DNA of 64,000 nt from HK1 sp965202735 (GTDB taxonomy: Bacteria; Pseudomonadota; Gammaproteobacteria; HK1). Position 1 is the stretch's first letter. Each line of letters opens with the position of its first letter. A model generated the notes under the pieces. That model worked only from the letters and a program-made list of their open reading frames with translations. It was not told the origin of the DNA and made no database searches. Positions 1-8,403 of this stretch are shown in pieces. Location of the stretch: positions 4,402,001 through 4,466,000 of the forward strand of contig OZ241844.1 of NCBI GenBank assembly GCA_965202735.1, given 5' to 3'. The position numbers and the translations under genes were made by a program.

Positions 1-789
1 CTGGGGTTCAATCCGTTGCAGGTGATCGATCGGGAGTCGCGGATGGCTCATCTGGATGTCGCCGGCGCGATGCGGGATATCTTCACCGCGATTTACCCGG
101 AGCTCGGTGACATTCAGGCGGATCACATCCGCAGAGCGATCAAGGACAGCTTCGAAGAGACAGGCTGGGGCGCGGATACGACTGCTCGGGAGCCGGCCTT
201 CAGGCGTTTTCTGGAGTTCCTTCGCGACAAGCCCCAACCGGACCGCGGGTTGCGCACATTGCTCGCGCGCCTCGGCGAGCTGGACGACTACGGTTTCTTC
301 AACACGGACGCCGAGTCCCAGGGCAGCCTGTGGGAGTGCGATCTCCCAACGGTCATCCGTATCCACACCACACAGAACGAGAACTTGCAGCGTGCGTTTG
401 CTTTCCTTGTCTTCTACGGATTGTACAAGGACATGTTCCGCCGAGGGATCCAGGGGCGGATTACGCATGCGCTGGTCTTCGACGAAGCACATCGCGCCTC
501 CCGGCTGAAGCTCATTCCGACGATGGCCAAGGAGTGCCGGAAATACGGCATTTCACTGGTGCTGGCATCCCAGGAGGCGCGCGACTTCGATACCTCCGTG
601 TTCTCCGCCATCGCAAACTACCTGGTTCTCCGTTCTACGGATACGGATGCGAGGTTTCTCGTCAGGAACGTGGCCAACTCGCGGCAGGAGCGGGCGCTGA
701 TCGATAGAATCAAGCAGATGGACAGGTTCAGAGCGCTCTACTTCGCAGAAGGCAAGAGCCGACCGTCTCAGGTCGCTCTGTCTCCGTAG
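1..789 (+). CDS. HerA/VirB4-type ATPase, C-terminal part (5' end outside window)
   Basis: The reading frame is open from base 1, so the N-terminus and Walker A lie upstream. The visible 262 residues contain a Walker B-like segment (HALVFDEAHRAS, near residue 157 of the visible part) followed by an arginine-rich sensor region (SLVLASQEARDF), as in HerA, FtsK and VirB4 hexameric translocases (DUF87-type). Such ATPases pump DNA in repair, conjugation or anti-phage modules. The codon use is less GC-rich than in the genes from 2383 onward, and the next two genes share this, suggesting an acquired module. The exact subfamily and any nuclease partner cannot be seen from this fragment. Confidence 0.7.
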   Translation: MGFNPLQVIDRESRMAHLDVAGAMRDIFTAIYPELGDIQADHIRRAIKDSFEETGWGADTTAREPAFRRFLEFLRDKPQPDRGLRTLLARLGELDDYGFFNTDAESQGSLWECDLPTVIRIHTTQNENLQRAFAFLVFYGLYKDMFRRGIQGRITHALVFDEAHRASRLKLIPTMAKECRKYGISLVLASQEARDFDTSVFSAIANYLVLRSTDTDARFLVRNVANSRQERALIDRIKQMDRFRALYFAEGKSRPSQVALSP

Positions 790-840
790 CGACGGGTAGT
801 GGGTGCCAGCGAGGTGAATGGTGGCGGAGGTTCCACGGTG

Positions 841-1122
841 ATGAGATCGTCGACCATCAACTACGGCGACAACGTCCTGCTGGCGCTGGGCTTGACCCCT
901 GAGGAGTTCCGCGAAGAGGCGAAGATTCTCATTGCCGTCAAGCTCTACGAGATGAGCCGACAGTCGACCGGCGCGGCGGCTGAACTGGCTGACGTACCCA
1001 AGCCCGTGTTTCTGACGAAGCTGGCGGACTCCGGCGTCGATACGTTCGATCTGTCCGAGAAAGAGATCGAACGCGACCTGGCCAGTGCGCGACGCCATCT
1101 GCAAGACACATCGTGCGAATGA
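841..1122 (+). CDS. UPF0175 family protein (small, antitoxin-like)
   Basis: A 93-residue protein whose core (LGLTPEEFREEAKILIAVKLYEMSR, here split for length: LGLTPEEFREEAKIL then IAVKLYEMSR) matches the UPF0175 family, small HTH-like proteins often encoded next to DUF3368 or PIN toxins. I prefer ATG 841; an in-frame GTG at 799 would add 14 residues of glycine-rich sequence that the family lacks. It lies 51 bases after the HerA-like gene and 18 bases before the AAA ATPase, so the three are probably cotranscribed. No PIN or DUF3368 toxin gene is adjacent, so a toxin-antitoxin role is only a possibility. Confidence 0.7.
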   Translation: MRSSTINYGDNVLLALGLTPEEFREEAKILIAVKLYEMSRQSTGAAAELADVPKPVFLTKLADSGVDTFDLSEKEIERDLASARRHLQDTSCE

Positions 1123-1140
1123 CCTCCGGGGACATCGGAA

Positions 1141-2343
1141 ATGTCAAGGCTTGACTCCATAACCATCCGCGGATTTCGCTCGATTGGTGAGGTGACATTC
1201 GAGCTTCGTCCTCTCAACGTGCTGATCGGCGCCAACGGAGCCGGCAAGAGCAATGTGGTTTCGTTCTTCAAGATGATGAACGAATTGATGGGGGGGCGAC
1301 TTCAGCAATTCGTGGCGTCGACGGGCCATGCCAGCTCCAATCTGCATTTCGGCCCGAGGGTGACGCCCCAGTTGGAGGCGGAATTCCGGTTCGTGACCGA
1401 TACGAATGATGTCGATACCTACCGGATGCGGCTCAGTCACGCTGCGGGAGATTCCCTGATCTTCACCGAAGAATGCCTCGTGTTTCGCCGATCCGGCTCC
1501 ACTGTGGAGAAAGAGGAGCAGCTCGGACCCGGACACAAGGAAACCCTGGTCGCCAGTACTGCCGATGGAGATGAGTCGATGGCGGCGACAGCCCGGGTGT
1601 TTCGGTTCCTGCTCAACAACTGCCGCGTCTTTCACTTTCACGACACCAGTCCCACCTCGAGGGTGCGGAACTACGGATACGTCGGAGACAACCGTCCGCT
1701 GATGCCCGATGCCGGCAACCTCGCCGCCGTGCTCTATCGGTTGCGGTCGACGAATCCGGTTGCCTATCGCAGAATCGTCGAGACTGTCCGGCAGATCGCT
1801 CCGTTCTTCGTCGGCTTCGAGCTCGATCCCACCGGACCTGGAGGCAAGGACATCATTCTGAACTGGCGTCATCGCGACAGCGACATGGTCTTTGGCCCGC
1901 ACCAGCTTTCCGACGGCACGCTGCGGGCCATCTGTCTGATTTCGCTGTTGATTCTGCCCGACGACGAGCTACCGATCCTGATTGTGATCGACGAACCCGA
2001 GCTCGGTCTTCATCCCTATGCCCTGAACATTGTCGCCTCGCTGTGTCGTTCCGCGAGCGCCCGCTGCCAGATCCTGATCAGCACCCAGTCCAGCACGCTG
2101 GTGAACAGCTTCGACCCGGAGGATATTCTGGTCGTCGAACGTGACGGCGAATCCTCCACCCTGGTCCGGCCCGCGCCATCGAAGCGGATCATCGGAGAGC
2201 TGCCACGATACGAAGCGGACAAGGTGACCGTCGGAGTTCAGGCGGCGGAGCGGATTGGGTTGCCGGCCATCCGGAGCAAGTGCCCCCACTTCTCCGGGTG
2301 GCTGACACGGCTTGAGGCGCTCGATGTGCGGAGTGGAGGTTGA
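1141..2343 (+). CDS. AAA_21/OLD-like ATPase with an apparent DUF4276 C-terminal tail
   Basis: The 400-residue protein starts like RecF/SMC-type AAA_21 ATPases (MSRLDSITIRGFRSIGEV) with Walker A GANGAGKSN near residues 31-39. A signature-like motif (HQLSDGTLRA) and a Walker B motif (ILIVIDEPELGLHP) fall near residues 257-300. From about residue 340 on, the sequence (APSKRIIGELP, then IGLPAIRSKCPHFSGWL and TRLEAL) resembles the C-terminus of DUF4276 proteins rather than the usual end of these ATPases. AAA_21 and DUF4276 genes commonly sit side by side, so an internal deletion may have fused the two. The GC content is visibly lower than in rarA downstream. Such ATPase pairs are often found in defence islands, but the role here is inferred only. 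Confidence 0.75.
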   Translation: MSRLDSITIRGFRSIGEVTFELRPLNVLIGANGAGKSNVVSFFKMMNELMGGRLQQFVASTGHASSNLHFGPRVTPQLEAEFRFVTDTNDVDTYRMRLSHAAGDSLIFTEECLVFRRSGSTVEKEEQLGPGHKETLVASTADGDESMAATARVFRFLLNNCRVFHFHDTSPTSRVRNYGYVGDNRPLMPDAGNLAAVLYRLRSTNPVAYRRIVETVRQIAPFFVGFELDPTGPGGKDIILNWRHRDSDMVFGPHQLSDGTLRAICLISLLILPDDELPILIVIDEPELGLHPYALNIVASLCRSASARCQILISTQSSTLVNSFDPEDILVVERDGESSTLVRPAPSKRIIGELPRYEADKVTVGVQAAERIGLPAIRSKCPHFSGWLTRLEALDVRSGG

Positions 2344-2382
2344 CCGGCGCTCGGACGAGCGCAAGCGTCGGCGCCCATTGCC

Positions 2383-3756
2383 ATGTCGAAGCATCGGATG
2401 GCCGCCAGTGCGCAGACCGGACTCTTCGACTCCGCCGCCGACGCGGCGCGGCCCCTCGCGGACCGCATGCGCCCGCGCACCCTCGACGAGTTCATCGGCC
2501 AGGAGCACATCCTCGGCCCCGGCAAGCCGCTGCGGGCCGCCATCGAGGCCGGCCGTGCCCACTCCATGGTCTTCTGGGGGCCGCCGGGCACCGGAAAGAC
2601 CACCCTCGGCCGGCTCGTCGCCACCCACGCCAGCGCCCGCTTCCTCTCGCTGTCCGCGGTGCTCTCCGGGGTGAAGGAGATCCGCGAGGTCGTCGCCGAG
2701 GCGAAGCGGCGCCGGGCCGAGCACGGGGAGGACTGCGTGCTCTTCGTCGACGAGGTGCACCGCTTCAACAAGAGCCAGCAGGACGCCTTCCTGCCGCACG
2801 TGGAGAACGGGACGGTTGTCTTCATCGGGGCGACGACCGAGAACCCGTCGTTCGAGCTGAACAACGCGCTGCTGTCGCGGGCGCGGGTCTACGTCCTCGA
2901 ATCGCTCGACGAGGAAGCGGTCCGGACGGTGATCGACCGCGCGCTCGCCGACGCCGGGCGCGGTCTCGGCGCGCGGCGGATCGAGATGGCGCCGGAGCTT
3001 CGCCGGATGCTCTCCGGCGCGGTCGACGGCGACGCCCGGCGCGCGCTCAACCTGCTCGAGATCGCGGCGGACCTCGTGACCGGCGAGTCGCGCACCCTGA
3101 CCGAGGAGGTGCTGCTGCGGGTGCTTCAGGGCGGCTCCGGACGGCGCTTCGACAAGGGCGGCGACGCCTTCTACGACCAGATCTCCGCGCTGCACAAGTC
3201 GATCCGGGGCTCGAACCCCGACGGCGCGCTGTACTGGCTCGCGCGCATGATCGACGGCGGAGCCGACCCCCGCTATCTCGCCCGGCGCCTCGTGCGCATC
3301 GCATCGGAGGACATCGGCAACGCGGACCCGAGGGCCCTCGCCCTGGGGCTCGACGCGTGGGAGGTCCAGGAGCGGCTCGGGAGCCCGGAAGGGGAGCTCG
3401 CGCTCGCGCACGCCGCGGTGTACATGGCCTGCGCGGCGAAGAGCGACGCGGTCTACACCGCGTTCGCAGCGGCGATGCGCGATGCGCGCGAGCGGGGCTC
3501 GCTGGAGGTGCCGAAGCACCTGCGCAACGCCCCCACCCGGCTGCTCGGGTCGCTCGGCCACGGGGAGGGCTATCGCCATGCGCACGACGAGCCCGACGCC
3601 TACGCGGCGGGGGAGCGGTATCTGCCTGACGCGCTGCAGCAAAGGCGATACTATGAGCCGGCCGGGCGAGGGCTCGAAGGGCGCATTGCCGAGAAGCTCC
3701 GGGAGCTGCGGGCGCGTGACGAGGCGGCCCGGGCGAAGCCTCGCCGCGGCCAGTGA
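2383..3756 (+). CDS. rarA: Replication-associated recombination protein A
   Basis: A 457-residue AAA+ ATPase of the RarA/MgsA/WRNIP1 family, which acts at stalled replication forks. Visible features are the N-terminal PRTLDEFIGQEH motif near residues 31-42, Walker A (WGPPGTGKTT, about 65-74), Walker B (LFVDEVHRFNKSQQD, about 120-134), and the sensor/arginine-finger region (GATTENPSFE, then LLSRARVY). The C-terminal half has the usual tetramerisation domain with the KHLRNAPT motif near 381. Length is typical (about 440-450). It precedes serS by 27 bases, a common gammaproteobacterial arrangement (lolA-rarA-serS); lolA is absent here, replaced by the low-GC module. An in-frame ATG at 2398 is an alternative start. 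Confidence 0.95.
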   Translation: MSKHRMAASAQTGLFDSAADAARPLADRMRPRTLDEFIGQEHILGPGKPLRAAIEAGRAHSMVFWGPPGTGKTTLGRLVATHASARFLSLSAVLSGVKEIREVVAEAKRRRAEHGEDCVLFVDEVHRFNKSQQDAFLPHVENGTVVFIGATTENPSFELNNALLSRARVYVLESLDEEAVRTVIDRALADAGRGLGARRIEMAPELRRMLSGAVDGDARRALNLLEIAADLVTGESRTLTEEVLLRVLQGGSGRRFDKGGDAFYDQISALHKSIRGSNPDGALYWLARMIDGGADPRYLARRLVRIASEDIGNADPRALALGLDAWEVQERLGSPEGELALAHAAVYMACAAKSDAVYTAFAAAMRDARERGSLEVPKHLRNAPTRLLGSLGHGEGYRHAHDEPDAYAAGERYLPDALQQRRYYEPAGRGLEGRIAEKLRELRARDEAARAKPRRGQ

Positions 3757-3783
3757 CGGCAACCCGGCGGCAGGCGCCACCCC

Positions 3784-5064
3784 ATGCTCGACCCGGCACT
3801 TCTCAGACGCGATCTCGAAGCGACGGCCGGCCGGCTGGCCGCCCGCGGAGTGGCGCTCGACACCGCCCGCATCTCCCGGCTCGAAGACGAGCGCAAGGAG
3901 GTCCAGGAGCGTACCCAGGCGCTTCAGCACGAGCGCAACACCCGTTCGAAGGCGATCGGGCGGGCCAGGGCCGCGGGCGAGGACATCGAGCCGCTGCTCG
4001 CGGACGTGGTGCGGCTCGGCGACGAGCTGAAGGCGGCGGAGGCCCGGCTCTCCGGGCTCCAGGGGGAGATCGAGGGCATCGCCCTGGAGATCCCCAACCT
4101 CACCCACGACACCGTGCCCGTGGGCCGGGACGAGGACGACAATCGCGAGGAGCGGCGGGTCGGCGAGCCGCCGCGCTTCGATTTCGAGCCGAAGGACCAC
4201 ACCGACCTCGGCATCGGGCTCGGCGGACTCGACTTCGAGCTCGCGGGGAAGCTCGCCGGGAGCCGGTTCGTCACCCTGAGCGGGGGGTTCGCGCGCCTGC
4301 ACCGGGCCCTGATCCAGCTCATGCTCGACGTGCACACGCGGGAGCACGGCTACCGGGAGATCTACATCCCGTACCTGGTCACGTCCGACGTGCTGCGCGG
4401 CACCGGCCAGCTCCCGAAGTTCGCCGACGACCTGTTCCGGGTCGACGGACACGACCTGTACCTGATCCCGACCGCCGAGGTCCCGGTGACCAACGTCCCG
4501 CGCGACCGGATCCTGGAGCCGGACGACCTGCCGATGCGGTTCGTGTGCCACTCGCCCTGCTTCCGGCGCGAGGCGGGGTCCTACGGCAAGGACACGCGCG
4601 GGATGCTGCGCCAGCACCAGTTCGAGAAGGTCGAGCTCGTGCACGTCGTCCGTCCGGACGAGTCCTACGAGGCCCTGGAGACCCTCACCGCGCATGCCGA
4701 GACGATCCTCTCGCGCCTCGGGCTCGCCTACCGGGTGGTGACGCTGTGCACCGGCGACATCGGCTTCGCCGCCGCCAAGACCTACGACATCGAGGTGTGG
4801 CTGCCGGGGCAGCGGCGCTACCGCGAGATCTCCTCGTGCAGCAACTGCGAGGCGTTCCAGGCGCGCCGCATGAAGGCGCGCTGGAGGAACCCCGGCACCG
4901 GGAGGACCGAATTCGTGCACACCCTCAACGGGTCGGGGGTCGCCATCGGGCGCGCGCTCATCGCGGTGGTGGAGAGCGGCCAGCAGGCGGACGGCTCGGT
5001 CCGGGTGCCGGAGGCGCTCGTGCCCTACATGGGCGGCATGACGGAGATTCGCGGCGACGGGTGA
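3784..5064 (+). CDS. serS: Seryl-tRNA synthetase
   Basis: A 426-residue class II aminoacyl-tRNA synthetase that charges tRNA-Ser, cytoplasmic. The N-terminal coiled-coil arm (about residues 5-105) is followed by the class II core. Motif 1 lies around residues 170-200, motif 2 at FRREAGSYGKDTRG near residue 261, and motif 3 at NGSGVAIGRALIAVVE near residue 382. The serine-binding TAEV segment (LIPTAEVPVTN) is present. Length and order match the bacterial family. It follows rarA closely and is ended by the strong hairpin at 5117-5145. A tRNA-Ser gene lies about 1.4 kb downstream but is separately transcribed. Confidence 0.97.
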   Translation: MLDPALLRRDLEATAGRLAARGVALDTARISRLEDERKEVQERTQALQHERNTRSKAIGRARAAGEDIEPLLADVVRLGDELKAAEARLSGLQGEIEGIALEIPNLTHDTVPVGRDEDDNREERRVGEPPRFDFEPKDHTDLGIGLGGLDFELAGKLAGSRFVTLSGGFARLHRALIQLMLDVHTREHGYREIYIPYLVTSDVLRGTGQLPKFADDLFRVDGHDLYLIPTAEVPVTNVPRDRILEPDDLPMRFVCHSPCFRREAGSYGKDTRGMLRQHQFEKVELVHVVRPDESYEALETLTAHAETILSRLGLAYRVVTLCTGDIGFAAAKTYDIEVWLPGQRRYREISSCSNCEAFQARRMKARWRNPGTGRTEFVHTLNGSGVAIGRALIAVVESGQQADGSVRVPEALVPYMGGMTEIRGDG

Positions 5065-5116
5065 GGCCGACGGCCGGACTCCGGTGCGGGGGCGGGCGCA
5101 GTGCGAAGCCCCGAAG

Positions 5117-5145
5117 AAAAGCCCCGGGCCCGGCCCGGGGCTTTT
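5117..5145. terminator. Bidirectional rho-independent terminator
   Basis: AAAAGCCCCGGG pairs with CCCGGGGCTTTT across a 5-base loop, giving a very stable GC-rich stem flanked by A and T tracts on both sides. It lies between serS (ending 5064, plus) and the convergent Bax-inhibitor gene (ending 5219, minus), so it can stop transcription from both sides. Confidence 0.85.
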
Positions 5146-5218
5146 CGTTCGAGCCCTGGCACGAACCCCGGGGCGGGCCCGGAGCCTGCGCCGCGGCGAA
5201 GCTCCGGGCGGGCGCGGC

Positions 5219-5896
5219 TCAGTCGTCGCCCCCGAAGATCCCGAAGAGGTGCAGCAGGGACAGGAACAGGTTGTAGATCGAGACGTAGAGGCCCACCGTG
5301 GCGAGGATGTAGTTCGTGTCCGGATCGTGCACGAGCTGGCTCGTCTGGAACAGGATGAAGCCGGACATCAGCAGGATGAACATCGCGGACACCGCGAGCG
5401 AGAGCGCGGGAATCGAGAACACCATGGCGGCGATGCCGGCGAGGAATGCGACGAGGATGCCCACCATGAGGAACCCGCCGAGGAAGCTGAAGTCCCTCCT
5501 CGTGGTCAGGGCGTAGCCCGAGAGCCCGAGGAAGATCGCGGCGGTGCCGCCGAACGCCATCATCACGAGCTGCGAGCCGTTCGAGAACGCCTGCAGGTAG
5601 AGGCTGATGATGGGGCCGAGGGTCAGTCCCATGAAGCCGGTCAGCGCGAAGACGCAGACCAGGCCCATGGCGCTGTTGGCGCACCGGTAGGTCAGGAACA
5701 GCAGCCCGAGGTAGCCGCCGAGGGTGATCAGCCAGTGCAGCGGCGGCATGCCGGTCACCATCGCGACGCCGGCGGTCAGGGCGCTGAACGCCAAGGTCAT
5801 CGCGAGGAGGGTGTAGGTGTTGCGGATCAGCTTGTTGGTCGCAAGCACCGCCTCGGTGCGCGGCGTACGGATCACGGTCGGTTCGAGAGATGCCAT
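5219..5896 (-). CDS. Bax inhibitor-1/YccA family membrane protein
   Basis: A 225-residue protein that is almost entirely hydrophobic, with about seven membrane segments. It begins ATNKLIRNTYTLLAMTLAFS and has the family's conserved YNLFLSLLHLFGIFGGDD end with acidic C-terminal residues. BI-1/YccA proteins are inner-membrane proteins; in E. coli YccA modulates FtsH proteolysis. Start 5896 is chosen over 5932 because AGGAGG sits ten bases upstream of it. The gene is convergent with serS and has its own promoter at 5981-6008. A conserved YccA-type neighbour such as a sulfur-relay gene is not present. Confidence 0.9.
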   Translation of the reverse strand: MASLEPTVIRTPRTEAVLATNKLIRNTYTLLAMTLAFSALTAGVAMVTGMPPLHWLITLGGYLGLLFLTYRCANSAMGLVCVFALTGFMGLTLGPIISLYLQAFSNGSQLVMMAFGGTAAIFLGLSGYALTTRRDFSFLGGFLMVGILVAFLAGIAAMVFSIPALSLAVSAMFILLMSGFILFQTSQLVHDPDTNYILATVGLYVSIYNLFLSLLHLFGIFGGDD

Positions 5897-5980
5897 GGCT
5901 GGTCGGCCTCCTGAAGTCAACGAGTGACTCATTTCGCGAAGGGAGCCGTTCGACGGTGACGAACGAGTGGGTTCCGGCCG

Positions 5981-6008
5981 ATCATACTGGAGCGGACGCT
6001 CGATTCAA
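5981..6008 (-). promoter_or_regulatory. Sigma-70 type promoter of the BI-1 gene
   Basis: Read on the minus strand: TTGAAT (6008-6003), 16 bases, TATGAT (5986-5981). This is close to consensus and about 80 bases upstream of the start codon at 5896. It is immediately next to the repeat array. Confidence 0.55.
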
Positions 6009-6037
6009 CACTCACTCACTCGGCGCAGGTCCAGCCC

Positions 6038-6153
6038 TTCCCGCCAGGCGGGAACATGTCCTCGAAATCCCCTCGATTGGACGCCCTGGTGGTCGGAATC
6101 GCGCCAGAATCCCATGGCGGTACGGCCTCTCCGGGCGTTGGCGGGAATTGCTG
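6038..6153 (+). repeat. 122-bp palindromic element, copy A1
   Basis: Forward copy of the dispersed element. It starts with the hairpin TTCCCGCCAGGCGGGAA and ends GGCGGGAATTGCTG. Internal hallmarks are ATCCCCTCGA, a CGGAATC direct repeat, and GGTACGGCCTCTCCGGGCG. The first six bases of the full terminal repeat (CAGCAA) are replaced by a linker that also precedes copy A2. No open reading frame fits inside it. Confidence 0.85.
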
Positions 6154-6174
6154 CACTCGGCGCAGGTCCAGCCC

Positions 6175-6290
6175 TTCCCGCCAGGCGGGAACAGACCCCT
6201 GAAATCCCCTCGACTCGACACCCCGAAGGTCGACATCGCGCCACGATTCCACCACGGTACGGCCTCTTCCGGGCGCTGGCGGGAATCGTT
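6175..6290 (+). repeat. 122-bp palindromic element, copy A2
   Basis: Second forward copy, exactly 137 bases after A1. Both copies are preceded by the same roughly 20-base linker (CACTCGGCGCAGG then TCCAGCCC), so the pair is a tandem duplication of linker plus element. It differs from A1 at scattered positions (CGACTCGACACC, TTCCGGGCGCTGG) and ends GGCGGGAATCGTTG. Confidence 0.85.
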
Positions 6291-6306
6291 GCCGGATGAC
6301 CTGCGC

Positions 6307-6337
6307 CAGCGATTCCCGCCAGCGTCCGGAGAGGCCG
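6307..6337 (-). repeat. Palindromic element, terminal fragment A3 (reverse)
   Basis: CAGCGATTCCCGCCAGC followed by GTCCGGAGAGGCCG matches the outer end of the element in reverse orientation, then homology stops. It is a truncated third member of the array. Confidence 0.65.
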
Positions 6338-6361
6338 CCGCGCGCCTGCGCACGGCAGGCG

Positions 6362-6390
6362 TTCAAGCCGTTCGGTCCTTGCGGTATGCT
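6362..6390 (+). promoter_or_regulatory. Promoter of tRNA-Ser
   Basis: TTCAAG (6362-6367), 17 bases, TATGCT (6385-6390), about 70 bases upstream of the mature tRNA 5' end. The promoter may also read through into the ABC importer downstream, since only 38 bases separate the tRNA from its first gene. Confidence 0.45.
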
Positions 6391-6461
6391 TCCGGACGGG
6401 CATCCGGGCTTCGGCCTCGAACCCGTGCGCGGCTGCCGACGGGCGGTTGCCGCCCGGCCCT

Positions 6462-6549
6462 GGTGGGGTGGCTGAGTGGTCGAAAGCTCTGGTCTTGAAA
6501 ACCAGTGGGCCGAGAGGCTCCGTGGGTTCGAATCCCACCCCCACCGCCA
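6462..6549 (+). tRNA. tRNA-Ser (anticodon UGA)
   Basis: The acceptor stem GGTGGGG pairs with CCCCACC, followed by discriminator G and an encoded CCA. The anticodon stem CTGGT/ACCAG encloses the loop CTTGAAA, giving anticodon TGA. A long variable arm (GGGCCGAGAGGCTCC) typical of serine tRNAs and the T arm GTGGG-TTCGAAT-CCCAC are present. Total length is 88 bases with CCA. Confidence 0.96.
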
Positions 6550-6587
6550 CCCTCGAGCAGCAGCTTCACCCAACGGGAGGATTGAAG

Positions 6588-7559
6588 ATGAAGAGGCTTC
6601 TGGTGCCGTTTGCAGCCGCCGTGGCCTTGGCGACGGGCATCGCCACGCCAAGCCCCTCCGGGGCGCGGGAAGTCGTCAGGATCGGCGTTCAGCCGGCTAC
6701 GCATCCCGTGTACATCGCCCGCGAGATGGGACTGCTCGCCGACATCGAGAAGAAGCACGACGTCACGTTCGAGTGGCCGTTGTTCTCCTACGGCGCTCCG
6801 GAAAATCAGGCGCTCGCGGCCGGCGAGATCCAGTTGGCCTCGGCCGGCATGGGCCCCGCCATCGTCGCCGCCACCCGGCTGCCGGCCAGGCTGCTCGCGA
6901 TCACCGTCCTGGAACAGACCGCGGTGCTCGTCGCCGCCGACTCGCCGATCCGGTCGGTGGCCGAGCTGAAAGGACAGGCCATCGCACATCCGGGCAAGGG
7001 ATCGCAGCAGTATCCGCTGATGGTCAAGGCGCTGGCGGACGCGGGCCTCACCGCCGACGACGTGAAGCTGTTCAAGACCAAGGGCTCCGACGTCCTCACC
7101 CTGGTCGTCAACGGCGACGTGGCCGCGGGGATCACCTGGGACCCCCACGTCTCCAGGGCCCTGCAGAGCGGCAGGACGCGCGTCCTGATCGGCGCGAAGG
7201 ACATCATGCCGATCAAGCAGGGGCACTACATCGGCAATGGCTTCTACGGGCGCAGCGACTTCATCGACGCGAACCCCGAGCTGGTCCAGGACATCGTGAA
7301 TACGCTCGTCAAGGCCATCGACTACATCCTCGATGATCCGAAGGGGGCGGCCAGGATGTGGTCGGACGCCACCGGGCTGCCGCTCGAAGTGCTGAACTAC
7401 TCCGTCGACAACAGGGTCTCGGTCTTCGATCGCGACATCGCGCCGTCCAGGGAGACGGTCGACGCCTACACCGAGTTCCTCAAGGATGCCGGCATCCTCA
7501 AGCCGGAGGACGAGCCGAAGTACGACGCCTCGTTCGCCATGAAGGCGCTCGAGGGCTGA
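6588..7559 (+). CDS. ABC importer, NMT1/SsuA/TauA-type substrate-binding protein
   Basis: A 323-residue periplasmic binding protein. Its N-terminal signal peptide (MKRLLVPFAAAVALATGIAT) is followed by a mature domain starting EVVRIGVQPATHPVYIAREMG. This is the NMT1/THI5-like fold used for sulfonates, nitrate, taurine or pyrimidine precursors. ATG 6588 has GGGAGG eight bases upstream. It is the first of a three-gene importer with the permease at 7639 and ATPase at 8403. The binding site cannot be read precisely, so the substrate is unknown; motifs such as PGKGSQQYPLMVKAL and ITWDPHVSRAL are shared across the family. Confidence 0.88.
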   Translation: MKRLLVPFAAAVALATGIATPSPSGAREVVRIGVQPATHPVYIAREMGLLADIEKKHDVTFEWPLFSYGAPENQALAAGEIQLASAGMGPAIVAATRLPARLLAITVLEQTAVLVAADSPIRSVAELKGQAIAHPGKGSQQYPLMVKALADAGLTADDVKLFKTKGSDVLTLVVNGDVAAGITWDPHVSRALQSGRTRVLIGAKDIMPIKQGHYIGNGFYGRSDFIDANPELVQDIVNTLVKAIDYILDDPKGAARMWSDATGLPLEVLNYSVDNRVSVFDRDIAPSRETVDAYTEFLKDAGILKPEDEPKYDASFAMKALEG

Positions 7560-7638
7560 ACCATCGCTTCCCGGGCGCCGCCGGGCCCGAGCCCCGGCGG
7601 CGCCCGGCGCGCGCGGTTCACATCGTGGAATCCGGATC

Positions 7639-8403
7639 TTGACCGACAGCTCCGGGCTTCTCTCCCGGACCCTGCCCTTCGTGTACGCGGCGATCGCCAT
7701 CGTCGCGGTCTGGCAGCTCGCCCTCGTCCTGACCGGGGCCGATCCCTCCATCCTTCCATCGCCCCTGTCGACCGGCGAGACGTTCGTCGAGATGGTGGCG
7801 AGCGGGGAGATCTTCGAGCACGCGGGGGTGAGCCTCGGGCGGGTCTTCATCGCCTGGCTGATGGCGGCCTGCATCGCCATTCCGCTCGGTCTCGCCATGG
7901 GGCGCTTCCGGATGTTCGAGCGCCTGCTCGATCCCGTGGTCGAGCTGTTTCGGCCGATCTCGCCGCTCGCCTGGATCCCCATGGCGATCATCTGGTTCGG
8001 CATCGGGGAAGGAGGGAAGATCTTCGTCATCTTCATCGCGACCTTCTTTCCCACCCTCCTCAACACCGTGGTCGGCGTGAAGGGCGTCGACCTGGTGCTG
8101 GTCCGCGCGGGCCGGGTGCTGGGCTGCGACAGCGAGTGGGCAATCTTCCGCAGGATCATCCTGCCCGCGGCCCTGCCGGGCATCGTCGTGGGCCTGCGCA
8201 TCTCCTTCGGGACCGGGTGGGCCGCAATCATCGCGGCGGAGCTGGTGGCGGCGCAGTCCGGCCTCGGCTACCTGATTGCCGACGGCATGGAGATCCTCCG
8301 CTCCGACCTCGTCTTCGTCGGCATGGCCGTAATCGGCATCGTGGGCGTGCTGTTCGACTCCGTCTTCCGCTTCCTGCACCGCCGCTACGGGTGGGTCGAC
8401 TGA
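7639..8403 (+). CDS. ABC importer permease, SsuC/TauC/NrtB type
   Basis: A 254-residue inner-membrane permease with about six membrane segments. The EAA loop, which contacts the ATPase, lies around residues 155-185 (LGCDSEWAIFRRIILPAALPG). The family-typical ending SVFRFLHRRYGWVD is present. A TTG codon at 7639 is the likely start; a 79-base GC-rich gap separates it from the binding-protein gene. Its stop codon overlaps the ATG of the ATPase gene (TGATG at 8401), indicating translational coupling. Confidence 0.88.
   Translation: MTDSSGLLSRTLPFVYAAIAIVAVWQLALVLTGADPSILPSPLSTGETFVEMVASGEIFEHAGVSLGRVFIAWLMAACIAIPLGLAMGRFRMFERLLDPVVELFRPISPLAWIPMAIIWFGIGEGGKIFVIFIATFFPTLLNTVVGVKGVDLVLVRAGRVLGCDSEWAIFRRIILPAALPGIVVGLRISFGTGWAAIIAAELVAAQSGLGYLIADGMEILRSDLVFVGMAVIGIVGVLFDSVFRFLHRRYGWVD

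Noticed and set aside
6038..6290. Integron attC-like sites
   Set aside because: No RYYYAAC/GTTRRRY cores, no cassette genes and no integrase nearby.
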